DNA of 64,000 nucleotides from CBDFFW01 sp965246945 (GTDB lineage Bacteria > Pseudomonadota > Alphaproteobacteria > UBA11073): positions 992,001 through 1,056,000 of the forward strand of contig CBDFFW010000001.1 in assembly GCA_965246945.1 (NCBI GenBank), in the 5' to 3' direction. Under the pieces are notes generated by a model that saw nothing but the letters and a program-made list of their open reading frames with translations, had not been told where the DNA came from and searched no databases. Numbering within the stretch: the first letter of the stretch is position 1; every line of letters begins with the position of its first letter. Shown piece after piece: positions 25,390 through 34,187 of the stretch. Both the position numbers and the translations under genes were made by a program.

Positions 25390-26778
25390 TTAATGGGCGT
25401 GGCCGCAATTTTCGTCGTGGACATGGTCGGGATCATCGTGATCATGGGCGTGACCGGCATGGGCCACTTGATCGCCTAAATAAGACTCTTCGGCGAAGGC
25501 TTTTTCCAAAATGTCATCCAGTTCCTTGGTACTCACTTTTTTCTCAGTTATTTGAGCTTTGCTGAGTAAGAAATCTACCACTTTTTCTTCCAAGGCGGGG
25601 GCTTTAATGCCTTCCATCGCTTGCGGGTTTTGACGGACATAGTCCAGGAATTGCCGTGCCTGCTGGCCATACTGAAACGCTGCTTGGAACAAAGCCTGAC
25701 GGGTTTCTTCTTCGCTGAGGGCAATATTTTCAGCCTTAGCCAATTCGGCGATATATAAGCCCAACTTCACACGGCGTTTGGCCAAATCTTCCGCTTTATC
25801 GGCCACATTACTGCCTTCGGAAGCCAAATGTTCTTTGATATGTTTGGTTTCGGCAGCCAGCATCGACGGCGGTAAATCGATATTGATTTGCTGATCAAGC
25901 GCATCAAACAATTCGCGTTTTAGCAATTGGCGGGCCTGGTTATCGGTTTCTTTGCCAAGATTTGCTTTAATCTGTTCTTTTAATTTCGCCAGATCATCCA
26001 TGCCCATTTTTTTGGCGAAATCATCATCGGCTGGCGGCAATTCTTTTTCGCTGATTTCAGTAACGGTCACTTCAAACACTGCAGGCTGACCAGCAAGTTC
26101 TTTGGCGCCGTAATCTTCAGGGAAAGTCACATTGATTGTGCGGCTTTCATCTTTTTTCACGCCAATTAATTGGTCTTCAAAGCCAGGAATTAATTGGCCT
26201 TTGCCAAGCGTGATTTGCATGTCTTTGCCTTGCATGCCATCGCGCGGCTCGCCATTCACGGTGCCGGCAAAATCGATGGTGACCACATCGCCCAACACTG
26301 CTGCTTTCCCTGCCGCTGCTGGTTTTAATTCAGCGCGCGCATCGCGCAGGCTTTCCATCGCTTTATCTTGGGTATCGGCATCCGGTTCAACCGTTAAACG
26401 CTCAAGCTTAATTTGGCTGTGATCGATCAGGCTGATTTCAGGCAGATTTTCAATCGTCAGGGTGACCTGCACATCTTTACCGTCTTCAAAATTATCCAAT
26501 TTGATTTTCGGCTGCACGGCTGGGCGCAAATTATTTTCATTCACCGCTTGTTGAATGCCGCTATTAACCTGGCGGTCCAAGGCATCCGATAAAACGGCAC
26601 CGCGGTATTTTTGCTGCAACACCGTCATTGGCACTTTGCCAGGACGGAAGCCAGGCATTTTAACCTTTTTACCGTAATTTACCAACTCCTGATTGACGAC
26701 TGCTTCCAATTCAGCGGCAGGGATAGTGAGTTGAAAAACACGGGTTAAGCCGTCGGTGCTTTGCGGGGTAATTTGCAT
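25390..26778 (-). CDS. tig: trigger factor with histidine-rich tail
   Basis: A 462-residue trigger factor, the ribosome-bound chaperone and prolyl isomerase. The N-terminal ribosome-binding domain carries the signature KVKMPGFRPGKVPMTVL. The FKBP-type domain spans about residues 150-240 (GDVVTIDFAGTVNGEPRDGMQGKDM, LIPGFEDQLIG). The C-terminal chaperone domain follows. The last 30 residues are unusual: AHAGHAHDHDDPDHVHDENC plus GHAH, with eight histidines, one cysteine and many acids. Such tails bind nickel, zinc or copper in other proteins, for example SlyD. Metal binding is an inference. DUF3108 follows 9 bp downstream. Confidence 0.96.
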   Translation of the reverse strand: MQITPQSTDGLTRVFQLTIPAAELEAVVNQELVNYGKKVKMPGFRPGKVPMTVLQQKYRGAVLSDALDRQVNSGIQQAVNENNLRPAVQPKIKLDNFEDGKDVQVTLTIENLPEISLIDHSQIKLERLTVEPDADTQDKAMESLRDARAELKPAAAGKAAVLGDVVTIDFAGTVNGEPRDGMQGKDMQITLGKGQLIPGFEDQLIGVKKDESRTINVTFPEDYGAKELAGQPAVFEVTVTEISEKELPPADDDFAKKMGMDDLAKLKEQIKANLGKETDNQARQLLKRELFDALDQQINIDLPPSMLAAETKHIKEHLASEGSNVADKAEDLAKRRVKLGLYIAELAKAENIALSEEETRQALFQAAFQYGQQARQFLDYVRQNPQAMEGIKAPALEEKVVDFLLSKAQITEKKVSTKELDDILEKAFAEESYLGDQVAHAGHAHDHDDPDHVHDENCGHAH

Positions 26779-26877
26779 GATCAGCGCAAATTAAACGGTC
26801 TGTGGGGAAATTGTCCAATTTATTGTGCTTTTGAAGACAGGCTTGGCGCGGTTCGGCAAGCGCATTACAGTAGATCA

Positions 26878-29676
26878 GTGCGAATTGGGCCGAATCGATT
26901 GTTTTTGTGGCGAATACTGCTGTTAAGTGCGCTGGCGGCTTGTCCTTTATATGGCTTTGCGGCCCAAAAAAGCGAGGGCGGCAAGCCGGTGCAATTAACG
27001 CCATGGAAAGAAGCGGATGAGTTAAAAGACCAAATTCAAACCGGCCTGGATAATCTGGATAAATCGGCTGCCGCGCCGGCGAAACCGGCACCAGTTTTAC
27101 CTGCAGCAAAAAAAGATGCTGCCGAAAAACCAGTGCCGACTGCCAAAGCAATTAATAACAAGTCTACAGTTGGCCCTGGTGGGCGGCCGTTAACCTTGGC
27201 CGAGGTGGCCGCCCAGCAAGCAACAAGCGATGCAGCGAAAAGCCAAAATCCTGCTTTTAGCGATAATGGTAATACGGTCAATGACACTGCAATTGGCAAA
27301 CCGCTTGAAATAACCCCGCCCAAAGTGCTGGGCGATATCGTTTTCCCGATGGGTAAACAAAATACGCGCTTTGCCGCCTTTTGGCGCGCGCCATATTTCT
27401 GGTTTGTTTATGCCGACCCGCAGGCTGCCAAAGATCCCATAGATGTGCGCACCAACAAGCCAGCGAATTTAGGGGCCAAACGCAAATTGAATAAGCCCAA
27501 TTACGTGGCTTATACATTTAAGCTGCCAATACAAGTGGCCATCCAACAGCAGCAAATTGATGCGGCGGGCGTGCATTATTTGATTGTCGAACAAGCACCC
27601 CCAGCCTTGCCCAATATTAATTGGCAATGGCAAGCAGGCGGTGAAGTAAATAAAGAGCCGAGCATTATTTTTCCAGTGCGGGATCCTGGACCGGTGTTGA
27701 GCATTACCGATCCGGTGGTGGGTGATAATTTAATGGTAGTGCCAGCCTCGGCCTCAGCGGCTGGACCAGCGACCAATGTGCTCGAGCGGCCGGAATTTTC
27801 AGTCTTGCCAATGCTGCATGGCTTGGCGGTGCAAATGCGAGATCCGGCCGTGCAAATTAACAGCGATAAAAAAGGTGTTTTGTTGTTCAAAGGCAATAAG
27901 AGTTTGCAAAAAGATCAACAGGCCACCGCCGATCAAGCGGTGAGCGACCAGTTATTTGCCATTGATAAATGGGCGGCCGTGGTTGGCGACCAAACACCTG
28001 ATGCCTTTCGCTTGCAACGCGATTTGGAGCTGGTGGATTTGCAAGGGGTCGACCGGCTTAATTATATGCGGGACACGGCGCGCAGTTTATTTGCGCTGAA
28101 TCGCCCGTATGAAGCCAATGGCTGGTTGAATATTTTAATGCAGGAATTTCCGCAAGCGATTGAAGCGCCAGAAATTCGCCTGTTGCGCGGGGCGGTGCAT
28201 ACCGCCATGCAGCGCGGCGATGATGCCGAAGCTGATCTAAACATGAAAGGTTATGCCAGCGATCCGGAAGTATCGTTATGGCGCATGTGGGCCGCGGTAG
28301 AAAATCAGGATTGGCCGAATGCCAAAACATTTTTGCAAAATGCCGGTGCGGCTTTGTATCAAATGCCTGCGCCTTATGATGTGCCGATGTTGTTTGCCGC
28401 GTTGAAAACCGCCTACGCGTATCAAGATATTATCGCTGGTGAAAATTTGCTGAAGAATTTGGCAGCGCGCGAAAATCTATCCGCCGATAATGCGGATGAA
28501 CTGGCTTATTGGCAGGCGCAATTTGCAGTATTGCTGAAGGATGATACGGGTGCCCATAAATACTGGGAACAGGCGGCCAATGGCCACAATCCGAAAGCAG
28601 CCGCACGGGCGACGCTGGCACAAACCAAATATGATTTAGCGAGTAAAAAGATTGATGAAGATACTGCGATTAAAACCTTGGATAGCCTGCGCTATCGCTG
28701 GCGCGGCGATGAAATTGAACGGCAGACACTAGATGCCTTGGCCGATTTATATTTGCAGACCAGGAATTTCCGCCCAGCTTTTGAAACTTGGGAAATGCTG
28801 ATTAAGTATTTTCCGCAAAGCGACGAATCTAAAAAAGCGGCGCAGTTATTGGTGGATCAATTTAATACTCTATTTGGGGCGCAACCAGCGAGTGATAAGG
28901 GCGCAACCGCCGCTAAATTATCGCCGATTGAAGCCTTGGCGCTTTATCGGGATTTCCAGAAATATCAGCCCAATGGGCCAGCCCAGCAGGCAATTGCCCA
29001 AAACTTAGCCATGCGTTTGCAAGAAGTGGGTTTGGGCGATGAAGCGGCGAGTTTGTTGAAAGAACAAATTCATGACAATACCACGTTGGCCGACCGCAAG
29101 GTTTTGGCCATGCAGCTGGCCCGCGCGTATTTGATTGATAATCAGCCGGATGCCGCGCTGGAAAGCTTGTCTGCCATTCAAGCAGCAGATTGGACGGTCG
29201 CAGAAAAATTGGAAGTCGATTTACTGCGCGCGCGTGTGGGTTTTGCCAAAAAAGATTATGCCAAGGTGTATGAATTAATTGGCCTGCGCGATGATGAAAA
29301 TGCATTGCGCTTGCTGGCCGATACCGCCTGGCGAGAGCAAAGCTGGCCACGCGTGGTGACGGTTTTAGACAAAATGATTGGCCCACCACCGACTGCCGAT
29401 CAACCGTTGGAAGATGAAAAAGCGAAGTTGCTGGTGCGTGAAGCGATCGCGTTAACGCTAACCCAAAACACGGCCGGCCTAAATACCTTGCAGCAAAAAT
29501 TTGGGGCAGCGATGGGGCAAACAGGGTATGCGCCATCTTTTCGTTTATTGACTCGCCCGCCGGCCGAAGGCGTATCCGCCTCAAACCTCACCACCATTCA
29601 AGCCAATTTGGGTGAGGTGGATATGTTTACGCAGGTGTTGAAACAAAAAGCAGCTGCTGCGCCGCCAACTAAATAA
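26878..29676 (+). CDS. large exported TPR-like repeat protein
   Basis: About 932 residues. The start is taken at the GTG at 26878, which places the signal peptide (RLFLWRILLLSALAACPLYGFA) at the N-terminus; the frame is open further up but would overlap tig. After the signal comes a low-complexity alanine/proline/lysine region (about residues 40-110), then a beta-rich domain with DIVFPMGKQNTRFAAFWRAPYFWFVYADP. From about residue 360 to the end are helical repeats of TPR type (for example LNRPYEANGWLNILMQEFPQ, FRPAFETWEMLIKYFPQSDE, NQPDAALESLSAIQAADW). The protein is likely periplasmic and probably a scaffold. I cannot name a function. It is divergent from tig with 99 bp between. Confidence 0.8.
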   Translation: MRIGPNRLFLWRILLLSALAACPLYGFAAQKSEGGKPVQLTPWKEADELKDQIQTGLDNLDKSAAAPAKPAPVLPAAKKDAAEKPVPTAKAINNKSTVGPGGRPLTLAEVAAQQATSDAAKSQNPAFSDNGNTVNDTAIGKPLEITPPKVLGDIVFPMGKQNTRFAAFWRAPYFWFVYADPQAAKDPIDVRTNKPANLGAKRKLNKPNYVAYTFKLPIQVAIQQQQIDAAGVHYLIVEQAPPALPNINWQWQAGGEVNKEPSIIFPVRDPGPVLSITDPVVGDNLMVVPASASAAGPATNVLERPEFSVLPMLHGLAVQMRDPAVQINSDKKGVLLFKGNKSLQKDQQATADQAVSDQLFAIDKWAAVVGDQTPDAFRLQRDLELVDLQGVDRLNYMRDTARSLFALNRPYEANGWLNILMQEFPQAIEAPEIRLLRGAVHTAMQRGDDAEADLNMKGYASDPEVSLWRMWAAVENQDWPNAKTFLQNAGAALYQMPAPYDVPMLFAALKTAYAYQDIIAGENLLKNLAARENLSADNADELAYWQAQFAVLLKDDTGAHKYWEQAANGHNPKAAARATLAQTKYDLASKKIDEDTAIKTLDSLRYRWRGDEIERQTLDALADLYLQTRNFRPAFETWEMLIKYFPQSDESKKAAQLLVDQFNTLFGAQPASDKGATAAKLSPIEALALYRDFQKYQPNGPAQQAIAQNLAMRLQEVGLGDEAASLLKEQIHDNTTLADRKVLAMQLARAYLIDNQPDAALESLSAIQAADWTVAEKLEVDLLRARVGFAKKDYAKVYELIGLRDDENALRLLADTAWREQSWPRVVTVLDKMIGPPPTADQPLEDEKAKLLVREAIALTLTQNTAGLNTLQQKFGAAMGQTGYAPSFRLLTRPPAEGVSASNLTTIQANLGEVDMFTQVLKQKAAAAPPTK

Positions 29677-29677
29677 T

Positions 29678-30334
29678 CTATTGTAAGATTGACTGAGCAC
29701 TTTGCTGCGCAGTGGCCAGTTTGGTTTTGTCTTCGCCAGGAAATGCCAAGTCACGCAGCGCAGTTGCAGTGGGCGGTGGCGCGGCAATCGCTACCTGCAA
29801 ATTCGTGTGCGTCATTTCTGCCTGATAAGCTTTAAGTGCTGTGAGCATTGCAGTTTTACTAGCGGCATAAGCGCTGGTAAAAGCGGGGGGCGCATCAGCC
29901 GCGGTATCATGCACATAGATAATTTTAGGGTTGGTGCTGTTTAATAATAGCGGTGTAAGCAGCTGTAATAAACGGTAAGGCGCTAAAAAATTAACGGTTA
30001 GCATATTGGCCAGTGTTTCGCTTTGGATATCGGTCAGCGGCATGCAAGCGCTGCCATGCGCGGCATTTAATACCAGCAAATCTAGCTGGCCATAACGCTC
30101 CTGAATGACTTTGGCGAGTTGATCAAGCGCGGGTAGATCATTTAAATCAGCGGGGATCAGGGCAGGGGGCAAGCCGCCCAAACCTTGAATTTCATCATCC
30201 AATTGCTGTAAGCCGCCGACCGTGCGGGCCAATGCCAAAACCTGGGCACCGTTTTGTGCCAAATCGCGGGCCAGATAATAGCCAATGCCGCGCGAAGCAC
30301 CGGTAACTAGGGCAATTTTTCTTTTATTCAACAA
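29678..30334 (-). CDS. short-chain dehydrogenase/reductase
   Basis: A 218-residue classical SDR with the NAD(P)-binding motif TGASRGIGYYLA, LVLNAAHG (the NNAG position) and the catalytic YAASK, with a candidate serine in the strand before it less clear (HDTAADAPPAF). The substrate is unknown. The start is one of two adjacent TTG codons at 30334 and 30331. The ribosome-binding site appears to come from the arm of the family A repeat just upstream (GGATGAGG, 5-8 bases away). It is convergent with the TPR-like gene, 1 bp from its stop. Confidence 0.87.
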   Translation of the reverse strand: MLNKRKIALVTGASRGIGYYLARDLAQNGAQVLALARTVGGLQQLDDEIQGLGGLPPALIPADLNDLPALDQLAKVIQERYGQLDLLVLNAAHGSACMPLTDIQSETLANMLTVNFLAPYRLLQLLTPLLLNSTNPKIIYVHDTAADAPPAFTSAYAASKTAMLTALKAYQAEMTHTNLQVAIAAPPPTATALRDLAFPGEDKTKLATAQQSAQSILQ

Positions 30335-30338
30335 CCTA

Positions 30339-30448
30339 CCTCATCCTGAGTAGAATGCGTAGCATTCATATCGAAGGATCCTCCAGAAGAATCTGTAGGG
30401 CAAGGGAGCATCCTTCGATACACTGCCAAGTGGCTACTCAGGATGAGG
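30339..30448. repeat. family A palindromic repeat
   Basis: CCTCATCCTGAGTAG at the left is mirrored by CTACTCAGGATGAGG at the right. TATCGAAGGATCCT and GCATCCTTCGATA form the inner arms, and a small GAATGCGTAGCATTC hairpin sits within the left half. It lies between the divergent SDR and pseudouridine synthase genes. Confidence 0.92.
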
Positions 30449-30496
30449 TGGTACGATAATGTTTGACCTAAGGCTGCCTGCCTGTTTGTTTAAACC

Positions 30497-31474
30497 GTGG
30501 TTCAAATTTTCACCATTTCTGTTGATGATGCCGAGCAGCGGTTAGATCGCTATCTGCGGCGCCAGCATCCATTTTTAACCCAAGGCTGGATTGAAAAAAA
30601 GCTACGTCAGGGGGATATCCGCGTGGGTGGCAAACGCGTGGATGCCAGTTACCGGATTAAAACCGGTGATTTGGTAAAGGTGCCGCCTTTTCCCAAAGAT
30701 GAAACCACAGGCGCGCCCAAACAGCGGCCATTAATGCTATCGCCCTATCAGGCCAAAGCGCTGCGCAGCATGATTTTTTATGAGGATGATGATTTATTGG
30801 CGTTGAACAAACCCAGCGGTTTGGCCGTACAGGGTGGCGGCAAGCTAACTGAATATGTCGATGCACAATTGCGTATTTTATTTGAAGGGCAGTTTGAGCC
30901 GCGCCTTGTGCACCGCTTGGACAAGGAAACCAGTGGTGTGTTGGTAGTCGCCAAAACCCGCGCGGCAGCGGAATGGCTGGGCCAGGCGTTTAAAAGCCGG
31001 CAAGTCGATAAAACCTATTATGCGCTGGTGCATGGTGTGCCGTTTCCATTAGAGGCGACGGTGAAAGCACCATTGCTGCGCCATACGCGCGGCAACTATG
31101 CTTTCGTGGAAGTCAACGAATTGGGCAAGCCATCGAGTACCGATTACACGGTGATTGACCGCGCGCACACCACTTATTCATTGTTGAAAGTCCACCCGCA
31201 AAGCGGGCGCACGCACCAAATCCGTGTGCATTGCCAATATATGAAAACGCCCATTGTGGGCGACGGCAAATATGGCGGCACGCATGAATTCAGCTCGGAA
31301 GAATTAGCCGAAAATTGGCCGGAAGAACTCACCTGGCGGTTATATCTGCATGCCGCCGAAATCGTGCTGCCCGCCTATGGCAAACGCCCAAGCATAACGC
31401 TAAAAGCGCTATTTGATGCAGATTGGAATAAGACGCTTAAAGGGTTGGGGTTAAGCATTACTGCTGCTGATTAG
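30497..31474 (+). CDS. ribosomal large subunit pseudouridine synthase, RluC/RluD type
   Basis: A 325-residue RNA-modifying enzyme. Residues about 10-65 form an S4 RNA-binding domain (QRLDRYLRRQHPFLTQGWIEKKLRQGDIRVGGKRV). The catalytic domain has the RluA-family motif RLVHRLDKETSGVLVVAKT, in which the aspartate attacks the uracil, and RTHQIRVHCQ further on. It probably modifies 23S rRNA uridines. Which sites (955/2504/2580 for RluC or 1911/1915/1917 for RluD) cannot be told from sequence by eye. Start is GTG at 30497. Confidence 0.9.
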   Translation: MVQIFTISVDDAEQRLDRYLRRQHPFLTQGWIEKKLRQGDIRVGGKRVDASYRIKTGDLVKVPPFPKDETTGAPKQRPLMLSPYQAKALRSMIFYEDDDLLALNKPSGLAVQGGGKLTEYVDAQLRILFEGQFEPRLVHRLDKETSGVLVVAKTRAAAEWLGQAFKSRQVDKTYYALVHGVPFPLEATVKAPLLRHTRGNYAFVEVNELGKPSSTDYTVIDRAHTTYSLLKVHPQSGRTHQIRVHCQYMKTPIVGDGKYGGTHEFSSEELAENWPEELTWRLYLHAAEIVLPAYGKRPSITLKALFDADWNKTLKGLGLSITAAD

Positions 31475-31480
31475 TTTAGC

Positions 31481-31551
31481 CGTCATGCCAGCGAAAGCTG
31501 GCATCTAGACCGGCATCTTAAGCCTGGATCCCAGCCTGCGCTGGGATGACG
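31481..31551. repeat. family B palindromic repeat
   Basis: CGTCATGCCAGCGAAAGC...GCATCTAG on the left pairs with CTGGATCCCAGC...GGGATGACG on the right with a few differences. It lies between the convergent pseudouridine synthase and pyrC genes, where its hairpins could act as a bidirectional transcript end. Confidence 0.88.
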
Positions 31552-32586
31552 CTAGATGATAGACCAACCTAAATCTTGCCCTGCATGATAGGAGATAAGA
31601 TGATTATCTGTGCCAACAATGACAATTTTTTCGGGCTGTAAATTGGCAGTTTGTGTTAAAGTAATTTTGCGCGGATTTAGTTGTAGGCCATACCAAGCAG
31701 CACCATTGTGCGATGCGAAACCTTCGAGTTTATCAAGCGCATCTTCTTCTGCAAAAACCTGCGCGTAACTTTCCAGCGCGCAAGGGGCGGAGAATACTCC
31801 GGCACAGCCGCAGGCGTTTTCTTTCAAGTTTTGCATATGCGGTGCGGTATCGGTGCCTAAAAAATACCAGGGCAAACCGCTCGTGGCAGCAGCGCGCAAA
31901 GCCTTGCGGTCATCCAAGGCTTTTAAAATGGGCAGGCAATACAGATGCGGTTTGATGCCGCCGACCAGCAAATCATTGCGCGTGAATTGCAGATGTTGCG
32001 GGGTGATGGTGGCGGCGATGCGGCTATTTAATTCGCGCACTAAATTCGCAGCATAAGCGGTGGTGATATGTTCAAGCGTTACTTTCAGGTTTGGAAAATC
32101 TTTTAATAGCGGCAATAAAATACGGTCGATAAATACCGCTTCACGGTCGAAAATATCGATATCAGCATCAGTCACTTCACCATGAATAAGCAACGGCATG
32201 CCTATTGCTTGCATCGTCTCAAACAGCGGGTAAGCGGCTTTAATATCGTGCACGCCATGCGCGGAATTGGTGGTGGCATGGGCGGGGTATAATTTGGCGG
32301 CGAAAAATGCGCCTTGCGCATAACCAGCGCGCAGCACTTGCGGATTTAAATCTTGGGCTAAATAGCAAGTGATTAAAGGTTGAAATTCTGAACCTGTCGG
32401 CAGTGCGGCCATAATTTCGGCTTTATAGACTACCGCTTGTTCAATAGTGGTAATAGGCGGCGTTAAATTGGGCATAACCATTGCCCGGCCGAATACACGT
32501 GCGGTATAGGGCACCACGGTTTGCAGCATTGCGCCTTGGCGGAAATGCACATGAAAATCATCCGGTTGGGTGATGATTAATTGCAT
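31552..32586 (-). CDS. pyrC: dihydroorotase
   Basis: A 344-residue class II dihydroorotase, which cyclises carbamoyl aspartate in pyrimidine synthesis. Metal ligands are visible: DFHVHFRQG (the HXH pair), the lysine to be carboxylated in FFAAKLYPAHAT, LLIHGEVT, LEHITT and the aspartate in FLGTDTAPH. The length equals that of the E. coli PyrC type. The ATG overlaps the chpT stop as TAATG, so the two are translationally coupled. This pairs a pyrimidine gene with a cell-cycle gene. Confidence 0.96.
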   Translation of the reverse strand: MQLIITQPDDFHVHFRQGAMLQTVVPYTARVFGRAMVMPNLTPPITTIEQAVVYKAEIMAALPTGSEFQPLITCYLAQDLNPQVLRAGYAQGAFFAAKLYPAHATTNSAHGVHDIKAAYPLFETMQAIGMPLLIHGEVTDADIDIFDREAVFIDRILLPLLKDFPNLKVTLEHITTAYAANLVRELNSRIAATITPQHLQFTRNDLLVGGIKPHLYCLPILKALDDRKALRAAATSGLPWYFLGTDTAPHMQNLKENACGCAGVFSAPCALESYAQVFAEEDALDKLEGFASHNGAAWYGLQLNPRKITLTQTANLQPEKIVIVGTDNHLISYHAGQDLGWSII

Positions 32587-33302
32587 TAACCAAACCAGTT
32601 TTTCTTAATTTTTAAAGTTGGCGCAGGCATTATTTTAGCAGTGTTATTATTCGCCTCAAACACCGGTGCGGTACTTGGCTGCGCTTTGGCTTGCAACATA
32701 AACATCATGCTTTGTTCGGTAGTGACCAGATCAATTTTTAGATTGGCACGCTGACATAGTTGGTAAGCGAATTGCGCCTGCGCGGCATAACCATCCAGCA
32801 TATCGGGCAGCAAACTATCGGCCAGGGCCAATGGCACTGAGGGCGGTACGCGCGCGGCTTTGCCAGTAATCATCAGCGCCAGCACGGTTTCATTTTCCTG
32901 GTGCAGGGTAATTTGTTGCGGCTCAATAATCGATTCAATGCCGAGCAGGCTTAAATTGATCAGAATTTTACCAAGGCCAATCCCTTGCAGCGTGATTTCT
33001 GCGGGCCATTCCAGCACCGCTTTATGGCTATCGGTGAGCTGCTTTAAAATAGGTTTGCATTCGCTCACCGGCAGCGCTTGGCCAGCCATACCAAAGGCGT
33101 AGCGAAACAATTTTAATTTGCTGGCGCTTTGCTGGGCGCCCTGGCCAATCAAAGGCAGCACATCTTCCAGCACTTCGCTGCCAATGCTGCTCAGCAGTTC
33201 AATACCGTTATTAACGGCACTGACAGGGCTAATCAAATCATGGCAAAGTTTGGCCATCAGCTGTTCGATAATGCTGAGCGGCAGTTGCGGTTCTGGCGAC
33301 AT
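32586..33302 (-). CDS. chpT: histidine phosphotransferase ChpT
   Basis: About 238 residues. The start of the family pattern is IIEQLMAKLCHDLISPVSAVNNGIELL, with the phospho-accepting histidine at residue 21, followed by a degenerate ATPase-like domain (GLGKILINLSLLGIESI). In Caulobacter and other alphaproteobacteria ChpT passes phosphate from CckA to CtrA and CpdR and so controls division, flagella and development. The frame is open far upstream to 34058, but that part runs antisense to rnc and is not protein-like. The ATG at 33302 is preferred, with another at 33311. It is divergent from rnc by 59 bp and coupled to pyrC. Confidence 0.88.
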   Translation of the reverse strand: MSPEPQLPLSIIEQLMAKLCHDLISPVSAVNNGIELLSSIGSEVLEDVLPLIGQGAQQSASKLKLFRYAFGMAGQALPVSECKPILKQLTDSHKAVLEWPAEITLQGIGLGKILINLSLLGIESIIEPQQITLHQENETVLALMITGKAARVPPSVPLALADSLLPDMLDGYAAQAQFAYQLCQRANLKIDLVTTEQSMMFMLQAKAQPSTAPVFEANNNTAKIMPAPTLKIKKNWFG

Positions 33303-33361
33303 GGGCAGCATAGTGGCACAACTCGTCATCCTTGTCATGCTTGAAGGTATGCGGCAAGCTG

Positions 33362-34024
33362 ATGGGGATGTCCGCCAATCCGCTGCAAATGCTATGGAAT
33401 AATCCGCAATTGTTGTGCCAGGCATTGTTGCATCCCAGCCGCAAACGGCGCGGGCAGGTTTCGGATTTTGAACGCTTAGAATTTTTGGGCGACCGCGTAT
33501 TGGGCCTAGTAATGGCCGAATGGTTATATGAGCTATTTCCCAGTGAGGCAGAAGGCGCAATGGCCAAACGTCACGCGCAATTGGTGCGCGCTGAAACTTT
33601 AATCGCCGTGGCAGAAAATTGGAATGTTGCTGGGGCGATTGAAGTTGCCGCGAGTGAAAAACTAGACGGCGCGTTGCAAAGTCAATCGTTATTAGCCGAT
33701 GCGGCGGAAGCGTTATTGGCTGCGGTTTATCTCGATCAGGGGTATGAGGCTGTGCGCGATGTGGTGCGCACCGCTTTTGCGCCATTTGTGAATGGTGATA
33801 TGGCCCCGCCGAATGATCCCAAAAGCGCGTTGCAGGAATGGTCGCAAGGGCGCGGTCTGCCGGTGCCAAATTACGAGCTGATTGGTCAAACGGGGCCTGA
33901 TCATGCGCCGAGTTTTGTGGTGCGCGTAAGTCTACCTGGTTATCCAGCAGTTGAGGGGCAAGGCACATCCAAGCGGATTGCGGAAAAAGATGGGGCAATA
34001 AAATTATTAAATAATCTCCAGTAA
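33362..34024 (+). CDS. rnc: ribonuclease III
   Basis: About 220 residues. The catalytic domain has the RNase III signature FERLEFLGDRVLGLVMAEWLY, with its glutamate and aspartate metal ligands, and the second acidic site in LADAAEALLAAVYLDQG. The double-stranded RNA-binding domain is at the C-terminus (DPKSALQEWSQGRGLPVPNYEL ... SKRIAEKDGAIKLL). The enzyme processes rRNA precursors and other duplex RNA. ATGs at 33362 and 33368 are likely starts; the open frame goes up to 33332. Unlike the common lepB-rnc-era order, no partners are adjacent. Confidence 0.95.
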   Translation: MGMSANPLQMLWNNPQLLCQALLHPSRKRRGQVSDFERLEFLGDRVLGLVMAEWLYELFPSEAEGAMAKRHAQLVRAETLIAVAENWNVAGAIEVAASEKLDGALQSQSLLADAAEALLAAVYLDQGYEAVRDVVRTAFAPFVNGDMAPPNDPKSALQEWSQGRGLPVPNYELIGQTGPDHAPSFVVRVSLPGYPAVEGQGTSKRIAEKDGAIKLLNNLQ

Positions 34025-34029
34025 AATAA

Positions 34030-34130
34030 CCTCTTCCTGAGTAGAATGCGATATGCATTCGTATCGAAGGATCTTAACCTGGACATCTAGCTGAAATATC
34101 CTTCGATACGCTTCGCTACTCAGGATGAGG
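34030..34130. repeat. family A palindromic repeat
   Basis: CCTCTTCCTGAGTAG at the left (one base different from other copies) and CTACTCAGGATGAGG at the right, with inner TATCGAAGGAT and ATCCTTCGATA. It lies 5 bp after the rnc stop and may end its transcript. Confidence 0.9.
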
Positions 34131-34187
34131 TTGGTGAATAAGTGGAGCTTGCTTGCCCAAGCCAAGATGGCTTAGGCTCAAGGGTTC

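Noticed and set aside
26761..26877. N-terminal extension of the TPR-like exported protein
   Set aside because: It overlaps the tig coding start and would bury the signal peptide about 45 residues inside.
33303..34058. N-terminal extension of the chpT frame to about 490 residues
   Set aside because: It runs antisense to the clear rnc gene, is rich in proline, histidine and arginine as expected for a shadow frame, and the ChpT family begins near residue 1 of the shorter form.
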